21,832 nucleotides of DNA from an uncultured bacterium (GTDB taxonomy: Bacteria > Actinomycetota > Coriobacteriia > Coriobacteriales > Coriobacteriaceae). Below, one piece after another: positions 1-7,104 of this stretch. The notes beneath the pieces are model-generated. The model did no database searches, had not been told where the DNA came from, and saw only the letters and a program-made list of their open reading frames with translations. The stretch lies in NCBI GenBank assembly GCA_905214615.1, contig CAJMMX010000039.1, positions 1 to 21,832 on the forward strand, in the 5' to 3' direction. Position 1 is the first letter of the stretch, and each line of letters begins with the position of its first letter. A program made the translations under genes and the position numbers.

Positions 1-144
1 GAGAAGTGAACGAGCTTATTTGGACCCCCAGAGCATCCACACTTTTTGACGTTAAAACCGCAGGACCCCAGCAGCAAAACCGCAGGAAACGGGCCCCTAA
101 AAGTGTCGATGTTTCGGGGGTCCATTCTGGCTCGTTCACTTCTC
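1..144. repeat. Large imperfect inverted repeat (MITE-like or structured RNA element)
   Basis: The arms 1-48 and 98-144 are inverted copies. The outer 15 bases (GAGAAGTGAACGAGC) match perfectly, then after a 6-base mismatch block GGACCCCC pairs again, then CATC and ACACTTTT pair. The loop (about 49-97) contains the 12-mer AAAACCGCAGGA twice (54-65 and 76-87), 22 bp apart. No open frame in it looks coding. The element starts at the first base of the window, so its left edge may be truncated. It lies downstream of the minus-strand gene ending at 202. Neither strand has a clear U-run after the stem, so it is not a textbook terminator. It could be a non-autonomous mobile repeat or a folded RNA. 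Confidence 0.75.
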
Positions 145-201
145 GGGAAAAGTATTAGATCTGGATATATGGCCGCTAATTCTAACCCCCTGTTACCGCC
201 C

Positions 202-1305
202 CTACCAATACTGATGCGCATCGATAACGGCTTGCCAGAGCCAAAATCGCTTCGTTTCGGCACGCGCATGGGCAAAATATCGCTGCTCTGCACTCATCGC
301 CTTGTTAAAGATGGGGCGCTTATTCCGATGCAGCTTCCGTCGGATGCGTTCGCACAGCCGAACGAGCTTGTCGTAGTCATTTGCTTGGTCGGTTGTCACC
401 GTAAAATACGCTACTCCCTCAAGCAGTTCCAACTCGTTGCGGCGCTCGGCATCCTTGTGGATCTTCTCGCGGCCGTCATGAATGGCATCGCTGTCGTAGT
501 CGACCATCGCGGTCAGCACCTCTGGCAGCAGCCCGGCCTTTACTTTATCCCTGCCCACCTCGACTTTAGCCGTAAGCGTAATGTCGGGCGTGCGCTCCAA
601 CACGCGCAGTTTGCGCTCGCGCCCATCGTTGAGTCCATCGCGAATGAAAGCCTTCTTGTTGAGCTCGGCCTTGCCCAATGCATACCCGCCGTAGCGCGCA
701 GGCAGCGACATAAACATGCACAGCCCCGACTCCCTCGGAGAGCGCGATCCCTCGATCACATACGCAAGCAGCGCCTTTGCCTTCGCGAGACCCCTTACCT
801 TTGGGGACGCCTCGATATACGCCGCAATGAGCTCCTTCGTCGTGAGCCTGCCATCGCGCATGCCCCCATCCCTGCTTGTCACCCCACCGGGAGCAAGGTT
901 ATCCAACCGGTAGTTCGATGTCATGGCATAGCCGGCATAGATGGCCTCGGCCGCAGAGCTGTCGTGCGCAACCTGCACAAACGCCAGCTCGGGGGAGCAC
1001 ACATACGCATCCAGGCCGCCCATCCAGTGGCCCAGCGAGATAAACGAGCCCGCCGGGAGCTCGTTGGTGCACAGGTGCGTCTTAACATGCTTGCTCTGCC
1101 GACGGTCGGCACGCGATGGCACCAGCAAATCCAGCGTTTGGATCCCCAGATCATAGCGATCGATAAACTCCTGCGCCTCTTGGTCCAACAGCGCACAGGC
1201 ACCTGCAATCGACACGACCTCTGGTTCCGAATCCCCAAAACGAGGGTTCGGCAGGTGCGCCAAAAGCGCCAACGCAGCGTTATGTGAAACGATAAAGTAA
1301 CCCAT
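202..1305 (-). CDS. Hypothetical protein with DUF559/Vsr-like nuclease-fold C-terminus
   Basis: This 367-aa protein has no signal peptide or membrane segment. The N-terminus carries a SHNAAL motif (residues 7-12). From about residue 188 the pattern resembles PD-(D/E)xK proteins of the DUF559/Vsr/AbiEi-associated type: RSPRES (E192) in the place of the usual S-x-x-E helix, then VDYDSD (D269, D271), H276, D285 with RR-N following, and a terminal helix with YDKLVRL. The canonical E-x-D-G strand is replaced by D-Y-D-S, so activity is doubtful. The ATG at 1303-1305 has only a weak ribosome-binding site, so the start is less certain than for its neighbours. Upstream (1428-1500) are iterons shared with the nuclease-like gene at 18251-19213. 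Nuclease fold is an inference from spaced motifs; function (defence, toxin-antitoxin or repair) is unknown. Confidence 0.72.
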   Translation of the reverse strand: MGYFIVSHNAALALLAHLPNPRFGDSEPEVVSIAGACALLDQEAQEFIDRYDLGIQTLDLLVPSRADRRQSKHVKTHLCTNELPAGSFISLGHWMGGLDAYVCSPELAFVQVAHDSSAAEAIYAGYAMTSNYRLDNLAPGGVTSRDGGMRDGRLTTKELIAAYIEASPKVRGLAKAKALLAYVIEGSRSPRESGLCMFMSLPARYGGYALGKAELNKKAFIRDGLNDGRERKLRVLERTPDITLTAKVEVGRDKVKAGLLPEVLTAMVDYDSDAIHDGREKIHKDAERRNELELLEGVAYFTVTTDQANDYDKLVRLCERIRRKLHRNKRPIFNKAMSAEQRYFAHARAETKRFWLWQAVIDAHQYW

Positions 1306-1427
1306 GGCGCGAAGATAGCACGCGCGTCGGCGGCCGCTGGCGGTCCTGGCGAGTTTTCGGCAAACGACCGGCGGTTTTTTGCCGTGGCGCGTCCAAAGTG
1401 TTCATTCGTCGACGTCTAGCTGCAAAT

Positions 1428-1500
1428 CCGTCAAGCTTTTGGCAAGGTTGCCGCTCAACTGACCAAAAGCTGACCATTTGCTTGCCCATTTGCTTGACGG
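1428..1500 (-). promoter_or_regulatory. Iteron array upstream of the nuclease-like gene
   Basis: Three related units lie in tandem: CTGACCAAAAGC (1459-1470), CTGACCATTTGCT (1470-1482) and a variant TTGCCCATTTGCT (1482-1494). They end in GCTTGACGG (1492-1500), whose inverted partner CCGTCAAGC is at 1428-1436. The same words (CTGACCAAATGC twice, then TTGACGG) occur upstream of the gene ending at 18251. The array occupies part of the 317-bp gap 1306-1622 between divergent genes, 154-195 bp from the minus-strand start. No convincing -35/-10 pair for that gene was seen. The rest of the gap is featureless except for the ribosome-binding site of the plus-strand gene. Confidence 0.55.
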
Positions 1501-1622
1501 CACCCCCTCGCCAAAATGCTCCACAACTTCTCGGACGGTCGAAATGCTCGTTTAGCGACCACACACCCAGCGCTGGGGTATCCTTGGAGCACACGCACCG
1601 CAAGCCGCACAAAGGAGCCGCC

Positions 1623-2321
1623 ATGCGCACCGAGCTCGATGTTCCCTTTTCGCACAAAGACGAAGCCAAGGCCCTGGGCGCCAAGTGGGACCGGATCAAA
1701 AAGATCTGGTACGTGCCCGATGGCGTCAACCCCGAGCCCTTTGCCGCGTGGCTGCCCGGCGTGGATCGCTCCGACCCCAGCGCGCCCTACATCTACCTGG
1801 TGCTGGGCAAGCGCGAATGCTGGAAGTGCCACGAGCAGACGACGGTCGTGGCCTTTGGCATTCCGTATCGGGTGGCCGAGGAATCGGGCAGCAAGGCTGC
1901 GCCCGGCGCCGCGTCCGCCGTGGACGACGCGGGCCACATAGCGATCGACACCGCCCGCGCCAACGCCATAGCTATCGTCTCCGCGCTGGGCTGCGTGCCG
2001 GCCGAGATCCGCGACTACCTGCGCGAGCGCTGCGGCTACAAGCCCGCAACGTCGCGCACCACCAAGACCGTATCGCTCGCCAGCACCTGCACCGCCTGCG
2101 GCGCGCTGCAAGGCAGCCATTACCTGTTCGAGGAACCCACGTCGCCGTTTGCGCTCACGGCCATCAACAAGCTGCCCGCGCTGGAGTTCGTGCGCGTGGA
2201 GGTCGCCGGCGTCTTTGGCATCCCTGCAAGCCAGGACAACTTTGACCAGGCGCTCTTTACCTGGGCACGCGACCACCACACCCAGTTCCACAAGACCCTG
2301 TGCGAGGGAATTTACCTGTAG
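1623..2321 (+). CDS. DUF5710-domain protein with two Cys-pair motifs
   Basis: This 232-aa protein starts at the ATG at 1623, preceded by AAAGGAG at 1611-1617; the frame is open further upstream but without support. Residues about 4-45 match the DUF5710 pattern: LDVPF, KDEAKALGAKWD, then KIWYVP and a terminal WL. This small domain is found alone or attached to DNA-primase, topoisomerase or plasmid-type proteins. After it come CWKC (C66, C69) and later CTACG, two Cys pairs that together could bind one zinc ion. No catalytic motif is evident. The gene is divergent from 202-1305 and followed by a 23-bp tandem repeat. Domain naming is from family knowledge; nucleic-acid binding is an inference. 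Confidence 0.82.
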   Translation: MRTELDVPFSHKDEAKALGAKWDRIKKIWYVPDGVNPEPFAAWLPGVDRSDPSAPYIYLVLGKRECWKCHEQTTVVAFGIPYRVAEESGSKAAPGAASAVDDAGHIAIDTARANAIAIVSALGCVPAEIRDYLRERCGYKPATSRTTKTVSLASTCTACGALQGSHYLFEEPTSPFALTAINKLPALEFVRVEVAGVFGIPASQDNFDQALFTWARDHHTQFHKTLCEGIYL

Positions 2322-2328
2322 GGCAAAA

Positions 2329-2397
2329 CTCGAAAATCGAGTGCGGAAATCCTCGAAAATCGAGTGTGAAAATCCTCGAAAATCTAGTATGCGCAGG
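2329..2397. repeat. Three tandem 23-bp repeats with a CTCGA-AAA-TCGAG palindrome
   Basis: Copies start at 2329, 2352 and 2375, an exact 23-bp period. Each begins CTCGAAAATC; the first two continue GAGTG and then a GAAAATC-like end, while the third has diverged (CTAGTATG). Each of the first two contains the palindrome CTCGA-AAA-TCGAG. The array starts 8 bp after the stop codon of the DUF5710 gene and lies before the convergent end of the Cys-rich gene. It has no U-run, so a terminator role is not obvious. Confidence 0.8.
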
Positions 2398-2450
2398 TAG
2401 CTGAGTTGTTGGTAGAACGCAGAAAATGTCGAATCACCGGGTTTGCCCGA

Positions 2451-2753
2451 CTAGATATTCAGTCTTCGAAGCCATGACTCCGCATCGTCATAGGTAATGG
2501 CGCATCCGCAGGTTGGGCATTGTTGAGGATAAATTGGGAGGCACAAGCCTGTTCGAGCGCATGAGTCGGCAGCGTGTTTGTCGCGAGCGTCGATGAAGCT
2601 GATGTCTAGGCATGGGAGGCCTGCGCCACAGCGAGGGCAAGGCAGGCAGATTCGGCTGCAGGTGGCCTCAACGAGCGGGAACAGGCTCCGGTCCATTAGC
2701 ACTCGCGGCAGATTTCCGTACACGCCTCGTGCGATATCGCTTCGCCATTCCAT
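2451..2753 (-). CDS. Small cysteine-rich putative zinc-ribbon protein
   Basis: This 100-aa protein contains ten cysteines from about residue 32 onward, grouped as C-x3-C-x2-C-x2-C (ending CPRCG) plus a nearby C, and a second group with CPTCGC near residue 83. This layout suggests two zinc knuckles. A purine-rich AAAGGGGAG lies just upstream of the ATG at 2751-2753, supporting translation. It lies 118 bp after the end of the HNH endonuclease gene on the same strand and could be co-transcribed. I do not recognise a named family. The small size and lack of homology evidence keep confidence moderate. Confidence 0.55.
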   Translation of the reverse strand: MEWRSDIARGVYGNLPRVLMDRSLFPLVEATCSRICLPCPRCGAGLPCLDISFIDARDKHAADSCARTGLCLPIYPQQCPTCGCAITYDDAESWLRRLNI

Positions 2754-2871
2754 GGGCTCCCCTTTCCCGTTTTAACCGTTGAGGAGAGGATGGCAGGATC
2801 GTGCAGCTCTTGCTGCGCCGCCGCGCGATCCGATCAATCGACATGATTGGGTCGCGACGGGCCGCGGCCGA

Positions 2872-3954
2872 CTAATACGGAGCAACGTCCTCCGCATGAC
2901 GCCGCGATTCCGAAAAATCGAACTCGGCTCGATGGGCTTCGAGGAATCGGGCGTTGGGCCGCAAGCGATGTTCGTCCGGCTCGCGCAACACCGAGCCCGC
3001 AAACGTCACATAATCCGTATGCTGCAGAAGGTACGACCCGCAAAGTTGATAGTCGCCGCGCACCAACTCAAACGAAATCAGGTGGGCATCGAACAGCGAA
3101 TGCAGGTCGCGGCGCAGCAGAATGCCGTTGCTGACAACCTGCGACTTAGGACCCGAGTAGTTCTCAATATGCGCAGCTTCGAGCGCTTCGTTAACATTGC
3201 AACCCGAGACGGCGCATCGACCGGTATAGGCCTCAAAGAGCTGCGTGCGAAAGCGCTGCTGGCCGATTCGCTCGCGGCGCAGCGCATAGCGAACCTTTTC
3301 ATCGTCGCTCGCCGGAGCGCCGGAAAACTCCGCCGCAACCGGAGCATCCTTCATGTAGCTCATATCGGGGAAAAAGCGCGCGTCGGGTCCACCTTTATGG
3401 ACAGGACCATGCAGTACAAACCAGCTGTTCTCAGGCTCGTAACGCTCGACGAACGCTAGGCCCAGCACCTTGTAGCCAGCGCTCGTTGCAAAGAACACGC
3501 CAACGGGAACGCCACACTCCATGCAGTTGATCATCTTTTGGTTGTAGTCCTGGTCGCGCCAGTTTTCGACCGAAGCACTTTGCGACGAGTACTTGAGCAC
3601 CCACGTGCCGTCCTCAAGATAGAGCGGCGGAACATCGGGATAGGCACCGCGCTTGGAATTGTGCACCGAAAGGGCGAAGGTTTTCTCACGCGGATGTTTA
3701 ACGCGCCCGCGACCAGGCCAGAAGATGCCCGAATCGCGCGACACCGGAAAGAGCTCGGAATCAATCGTCAGGCGAAAGGGATATTGAGGGCTATCGGCAT
3801 TGGTGCGATGCGGGAGCTTGTCCCACAGGCCGCCACGCTGCTCCTCGCGCAAGAACCATTCCCAAGCCTGGACATATTCGGACGGCACAAAGCTGCAAGC
3901 GCGGTCGTAACTCGGCCGAGCAATCAGCGGAACACAAGAAGCGATGCCGTCCAT
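2872..3954 (-). CDS. HNH endonuclease (HNH_2 type), putative restriction enzyme
   Basis: This 360-aa protein has a C-terminal HNH nuclease domain (about residues 225-295): RRERIGQQRFR, then CAVSGC (C247, C251), LEAAHI with H262, SNGILLRRDLHSLFD with N276 and H285. This is the HNH_2 pattern found in predicted restriction endonucleases. The N-terminal 200 residues are a separate domain including NSKRGAYPDVPPLY and DGTWVLKYSSQ; it is not one I can name. By architecture it could be a DNA-recognition or modified-base-reading module. The ATG at 3954 has GGAGG six bases upstream. No methyltransferase is nearby, which fits a stand-alone, perhaps modification-dependent, enzyme; that is an inference. 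It is about 150 bp from the neighbouring TasA-like gene. Confidence 0.85.
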   Translation of the reverse strand: MDGIASCVPLIARPSYDRACSFVPSEYVQAWEWFLREEQRGGLWDKLPHRTNADSPQYPFRLTIDSELFPVSRDSGIFWPGRGRVKHPREKTFALSVHNSKRGAYPDVPPLYLEDGTWVLKYSSQSASVENWRDQDYNQKMINCMECGVPVGVFFATSAGYKVLGLAFVERYEPENSWFVLHGPVHKGGPDARFFPDMSYMKDAPVAAEFSGAPASDDEKVRYALRRERIGQQRFRTQLFEAYTGRCAVSGCNVNEALEAAHIENYSGPKSQVVSNGILLRRDLHSLFDAHLISFELVRGDYQLCGSYLLQHTDYVTFAGSVLREPDEHRLRPNARFLEAHRAEFDFSESRRHAEDVAPY

Positions 3955-4048
3955 AAGGAACCTCCAGGAAGAACAGTTCCCCTCATTATCGCTGATCGTG
4001 AAGGATGGGTCAGTAAGATGTTATTTGGAGAAGTGTCTGGCACACAAC

Positions 4049-4087
4049 AAAAAAGCTCCTCGAGCGAAAAGTGCCCGAAGAGCTTTT
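4049..4087 (-). terminator. Rho-independent terminator of the TasA-like gene
   Basis: Read on the minus strand, AAAAGCTC-TTCGGGC pairs with GCTCGA-GGAGCTTTT across a short ACTTTTC loop, ending in TTTTTT. It begins 20 bp after the stop codon of the gene ending at 4108, and separates that gene from the HNH gene. Confidence 0.85.
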
Positions 4088-4107
4088 GAAAATATGCCTG
4101 ATATCGC

Positions 4108-4971
4108 TTAAGCGTTCTTGCCGGCGCAGAAACCAAGGGAGACCTTGACAGCCTGCTCGGTGATCTTTTTCACCACAGTAGAGTTGCAGTCGTAGTCGCA
4201 ACCTTCCATCCAGACATAAACATCGATGTCTTTCACCTGGTTAGCGGACAAATCGCAGAGCTTCTTGGTATCGTCCTTGTTAACAAGCGTGGTGTTGTCG
4301 GTCGGTGCCGTCACCAAGCCATCGGCGAGTGCGGGAACCTTTGAAGCAGCCATGTTTGCTGCACCAATAGCGGCTGCCGAATCAATGTCCGAAATTGCCG
4401 TCGTAACGCCGTCGGCGCTCAAAGACTTCAGAGTGGTGTTGTAGCTATTGCCTGCGCCATCAATGGCCTCAGCATCGATCTGATAGAAATAAACCTTATC
4501 GTCAATCTTCAAGGCAAGACGCATGGCCTTCAGCACATTCGGATCGCCAGTTGTAGTGAGCTGAGTGTCACTATCAAGATAAAGTCCGCAATCCTGACTT
4601 GCCTTCACCCTAAAGGAATCCTTGTAGTAGTCAGCGCCCTCGGTGGCTGCTTCAAATGCCGAGGCGTTGTATTCACCGGTTTTCTCGGTCGTCCAAGTCT
4701 TATCTTTGAAGAAAGAGAGCTGGGAGGTAGAAGAAACGGGAACAAAGTTCTCAGACTCAGTTGAGGTGAAAGCGGCAGTTGTGCCCCAAGCGGTACCATC
4801 ATGCGAAATCAGCAATGTATTAGCGGATTTGGCAGTCACGTTAACCGATTCTGCCTTCACTTTGGTATTGTTCACAAACCATGCGAACGTGGCAGAGCCC
4901 AACGCTACGGCTGCTACCAGCACCATGGCGATGGCGGCGCCCATCTGCTTCTTTAATGCCTTGGTATCCAT
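4108..4971 (-). CDS. TasA/camelysin-like secreted protein with SipW-type signal peptide
   Basis: This 287-aa protein starts at the ATG at 4969-4971 with AAAGGGG just upstream; a longer open frame has no such support. Residues 1-9 are basic, residues 10-30 hydrophobic, running into GSATFAWFVNN (about 25-35). This resembles the signal region of TasA/camelysin-type proteins processed by the SipW signal peptidase. The mature part is Ser/Thr/Asp-rich, as expected of an exported beta-rich fibre or surface protein. Near the C-terminus DIDVYVWMEGCDYDC is followed by a short hydrophobic strand ending LGF. A similar signature occurs in the membrane protein at 5930-7099. No SipW gene is in the window. 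It is apparently monocistronic with its own terminator. Fibre formation is an inference. Confidence 0.75.
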   Translation of the reverse strand: MDTKALKKQMGAAIAMVLVAAVALGSATFAWFVNNTKVKAESVNVTAKSANTLLISHDGTAWGTTAAFTSTESENFVPVSSTSQLSFFKDKTWTTEKTGEYNASAFEAATEGADYYKDSFRVKASQDCGLYLDSDTQLTTTGDPNVLKAMRLALKIDDKVYFYQIDAEAIDGAGNSYNTTLKSLSADGVTTAISDIDSAAAIGAANMAASKVPALADGLVTAPTDNTTLVNKDDTKKLCDLSANQVKDIDVYVWMEGCDYDCNSTVVKKITEQAVKVSLGFCAGKNA

Positions 4972-5368
4972 ACGGACCCCTTTCTTTCCCCATTCGTCCC
5001 AGATGACCCTCGAGAAGCCCGGAAGGGGAGCCCGCGCTTTCGTGTTGGATGTTGCTTGCCCATCCTTTAGACATGAAATTGAGAATACCATAATTCTTAC
5101 GATTTCCTTATGAGTTTTCGGCAGCCTACATTCCGGCAGATTCATAGGTCTACCTCGGGCTATATGTGGTGCTGTGTGAACATCGTTTACCTTATTTGAT
5201 CTCTCTCCCGTACAGTCATAAGTCCCTCTTAAGCCTTGCGGCCGCAGTGCCACGCCATCGCATACATTCACCCTCCGCCGAGCTTCGCCCTAGCCCTTTC
5301 CCACTCGCTATACTGGTGTGGCACGTGTCATTTTTGCCTGCTAAACGGGCTATTTGTTGGGAGGGCCC
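4972..5368. other. Intergenic region between divergent genes
   Basis: This 397-bp stretch separates the divergent TasA-like gene and the 170-aa gene. A TATACT -10-like box at 5309-5314 lies 55 bp before the plus-strand start at 5369, with only a poor -35. On the minus strand no confident promoter was found, and the leader of roughly 100 bp before 4971 shows no riboswitch that I recognise. No repeat or coding signal was seen. Confidence 0.4.
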
Positions 5369-5881
5369 ATGCCTGCCGCCAATCAACCCAAGGGAAGCGT
5401 TTCCACCGGATCGATTAAGCCGGTGACGCGCAAGGCCGTTCGTTGTCAGCGCGAAGTCGCCTGGCTGGTCACGCAAGCGGCCGGTAAGCTCGTCGCCACC
5501 ACCGACGACGTCAACGCGCCCACACCCAGCTTTGTGCTGGCGGCGGCGTTGTCATATGCCCGCGAGCAGGAGCAGACCGCCCGGGACCGTGGCGCCGCGA
5601 TCGACTACAAGGCCGTCATGGGCTCCGACCTCGCGAGCTTTTGTGCGGCCGCGGGGCTGCCCGCAGCGCCCAACGCGCTTTCGGACGCGGGCTACATGTT
5701 CACGCTCTCGGGCGCGGATCTGATCCGCGACATCTATGCCTACTGCGGCGACCTGGGCGAGCGCATGAGAGATCCGGTGCAGGTCAAACCGGGCTACGCG
5801 ATCAAGCTCGCGTTGCGGTTGTTCTTGCTGGACGACGCCGCTGGCAACGGCGCTACCTCCGCCGACAACGCCTCCGCATAA
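5369..5881 (+). CDS. Hypothetical protein, 170 aa
   Basis: I do not recognise this protein. The start is the ATG at 5369, with GGGAGG at about 5360-5365. It is soluble, Ala-rich, with no signal peptide or membrane helix. It has a basic N-terminus (TRKAVRCQREVAW), a central helical part (AAALSYAREQEQTARDRG) and a late segment with SGADLIRDIYAYCGDLGE, then GYAIKLALRLFLL. The even spread of charged and hydrophobic residues suggests a small helical bundle. It is transcribed alone, convergent with the membrane protein at 5930-7099, and shares a bidirectional terminator with it. Codon use is like its neighbours, so it is probably a real, resident gene. Confidence 0.72.
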   Translation: MPAANQPKGSVSTGSIKPVTRKAVRCQREVAWLVTQAAGKLVATTDDVNAPTPSFVLAAALSYAREQEQTARDRGAAIDYKAVMGSDLASFCAAAGLPAAPNALSDAGYMFTLSGADLIRDIYAYCGDLGERMRDPVQVKPGYAIKLALRLFLLDDAAGNGATSADNASA

Positions 5882-5883
5882 CA

Positions 5884-5925
5884 AAAGCGCCGGGTCGGGA
5901 AATCACTCCCGGCCCGGCGCTTCTT
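5884..5925. terminator. Bidirectional terminator between convergent genes
   Basis: A perfect or near-perfect 14-bp stem: GCGCCGGGTCGGGA (5887-5900), loop AATCAC, TCCCGGCCCGGCGC (5907-5920), one wobble or mismatch only. T-rich sequence follows on both strands (TTCTTCGTTC on plus, TTTTGTT on minus). It starts a few bases after the stop at 5881 and ends just before the stop at 5930. Confidence 0.85.
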
Positions 5926-5929
5926 CGTT

Positions 5930-7099
5930 CTACTTGTCCCCGTCCCCCGCGGGCGAGTTCTTTTGGTTGCGACGGTTACTCCAGGTCACGTTGTGTTCCT
6001 TGTAGTAATCGGGCGCCTCGTTGCCGCTCGCGCTAATGGGGTCGTTGCCGGTCAGGGTGTCGGCAATATCCTGCACGAATTTAATGAACAGGCTCGAGTC
6101 GTCGGTCTCGGACGAATCAAAGTCAAAGCCAAACTCCACCGCACCGCCGATGATCTTGTCCACGCACTCCGGGTCGTCGCCGTCCAGCCAAATGACCACG
6201 GTGTACTTGTCCACATCGCCCACGCGAAAGTTCTTGTGGCTAATGGTCGTCACCACGTCCTTGGACGCAAACGGCTCGGTGTTGGGCTCGGGGCTGCCGT
6301 CGGCCGTTGCCGCCGCATAGGTGGTGGGCTCGCCGTTGCGGTACACCCGCACGCGCGCCGCCTTCTCCACGCCCTTGCTGGCGCTGACCACCTTGAGCTT
6401 GGCGCTGTAGCCCAGATCGGTCTTGCCGGCGTTGCGGATATAGAAGGTGTACGCCACATAGTTCTTGCCGTTGTGGCTGCCGTCGATGTTATCCAGGTTG
6501 TCGGGCAGGTCGTCGGCAGCGATATTGGTGCCGTTGTCCACGGCGTCGGCCGCCAGGCGCGCGGTGGCGTTGTTAAAGTCGCCATTGTCGGCAATGGCCA
6601 CGCCGCGGCGGAACAGCTCCAGGCGGTTGAGGTTGATGGTGAAGTTACCCATGTTTTCCTGCATAAACGACAGGGCAAACAGCACGCCAAAGGCAAGCGC
6701 CAGCACCACGAGGGCTTTTTGTAGCTTGTCCATGCGCAGCAGCGCCGTGCCGATGCGCTCCATGCGGCGCTTGGGCATGTACATGGACACGACCGCGTCG
6801 GGGTCGATGTCGTCGAGGTCCTGGTCGGCCAGCGCCTGCTCCAGCTCCTCGATGCGCACCACGCCGCGCAAGTCGCGCTTGGGCTTGCGCTTGGGTTTGG
6901 GTTTGGGCTTGGACTTGGGCTTGCCGAAGCGCTTGCGGGAGGCGGGGGGCTGGTCGGGCGCGGAGTCCTCGCCGGGCGCGTCCTCGGCGTTAGCGCCGGG
7001 AGCGTCCTGTAGCGCGTCCTCGGCTTGGTCCTCGGTCAAACCCTCGGCCAAATCCTCGGCAGCTTGATCTTTGTTGTCGTTACGCTTGAACAGAGCCAT
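5930..7099 (-). CDS. Membrane-anchored TasA-like protein with acidic and Lys-Pro-rich N-terminus
   Basis: This 389-aa protein has four parts. Residues 1-55 are acidic and low-complexity (EDLAEGLTEDQAED and similar). Residues 55-76 are a basic Lys-Pro repeat (KPKSKPKPKPKRKPK). A single membrane helix spans about 129-146 (ALVVLALAFGVLFALSFM). An external domain of about 240 residues has an N-terminal FTINLNRLELF strand and a late DVDKYTVVIWLDGDDPEC (about 295-312), like the TasA/camelysin-type protein at 4108. Orientation with the charged N-terminus inside is predicted from Lys/Arg next to the helix. Its ATG lies 5 bp after the PilZ stop codon and has a weak ribosome-binding site, so translational coupling is likely. 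It could be an anchor or minor subunit of a surface structure; that role is an inference. Confidence 0.72.
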   Translation of the reverse strand: MALFKRNDNKDQAAEDLAEGLTEDQAEDALQDAPGANAEDAPGEDSAPDQPPASRKRFGKPKSKPKPKPKRKPKRDLRGVVRIEELEQALADQDLDDIDPDAVVSMYMPKRRMERIGTALLRMDKLQKALVVLALAFGVLFALSFMQENMGNFTINLNRLELFRRGVAIADNGDFNNATARLAADAVDNGTNIAADDLPDNLDNIDGSHNGKNYVAYTFYIRNAGKTDLGYSAKLKVVSASKGVEKAARVRVYRNGEPTTYAAATADGSPEPNTEPFASKDVVTTISHKNFRVGDVDKYTVVIWLDGDDPECVDKIIGGAVEFGFDFDSSETDDSSLFIKFVQDIADTLTGNDPISASGNEAPDYYKEHNVTWSNRRNQKNSPAGDGDK

Positions 7100-7104
7100 G
7101 GCGA

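Noticed and set aside
46..1287. 413-aa open frame on the plus strand
   Set aside because: It begins inside the inverted repeat and covers the nuclease-like gene antisense; the opposite strand is the better coding candidate.
4972..5100. c-di-GMP riboswitch before the TasA-like gene
   Set aside because: AAAGGATGGGCAAGC looked faintly similar, but the conserved GEMM core and paired helices could not be found.
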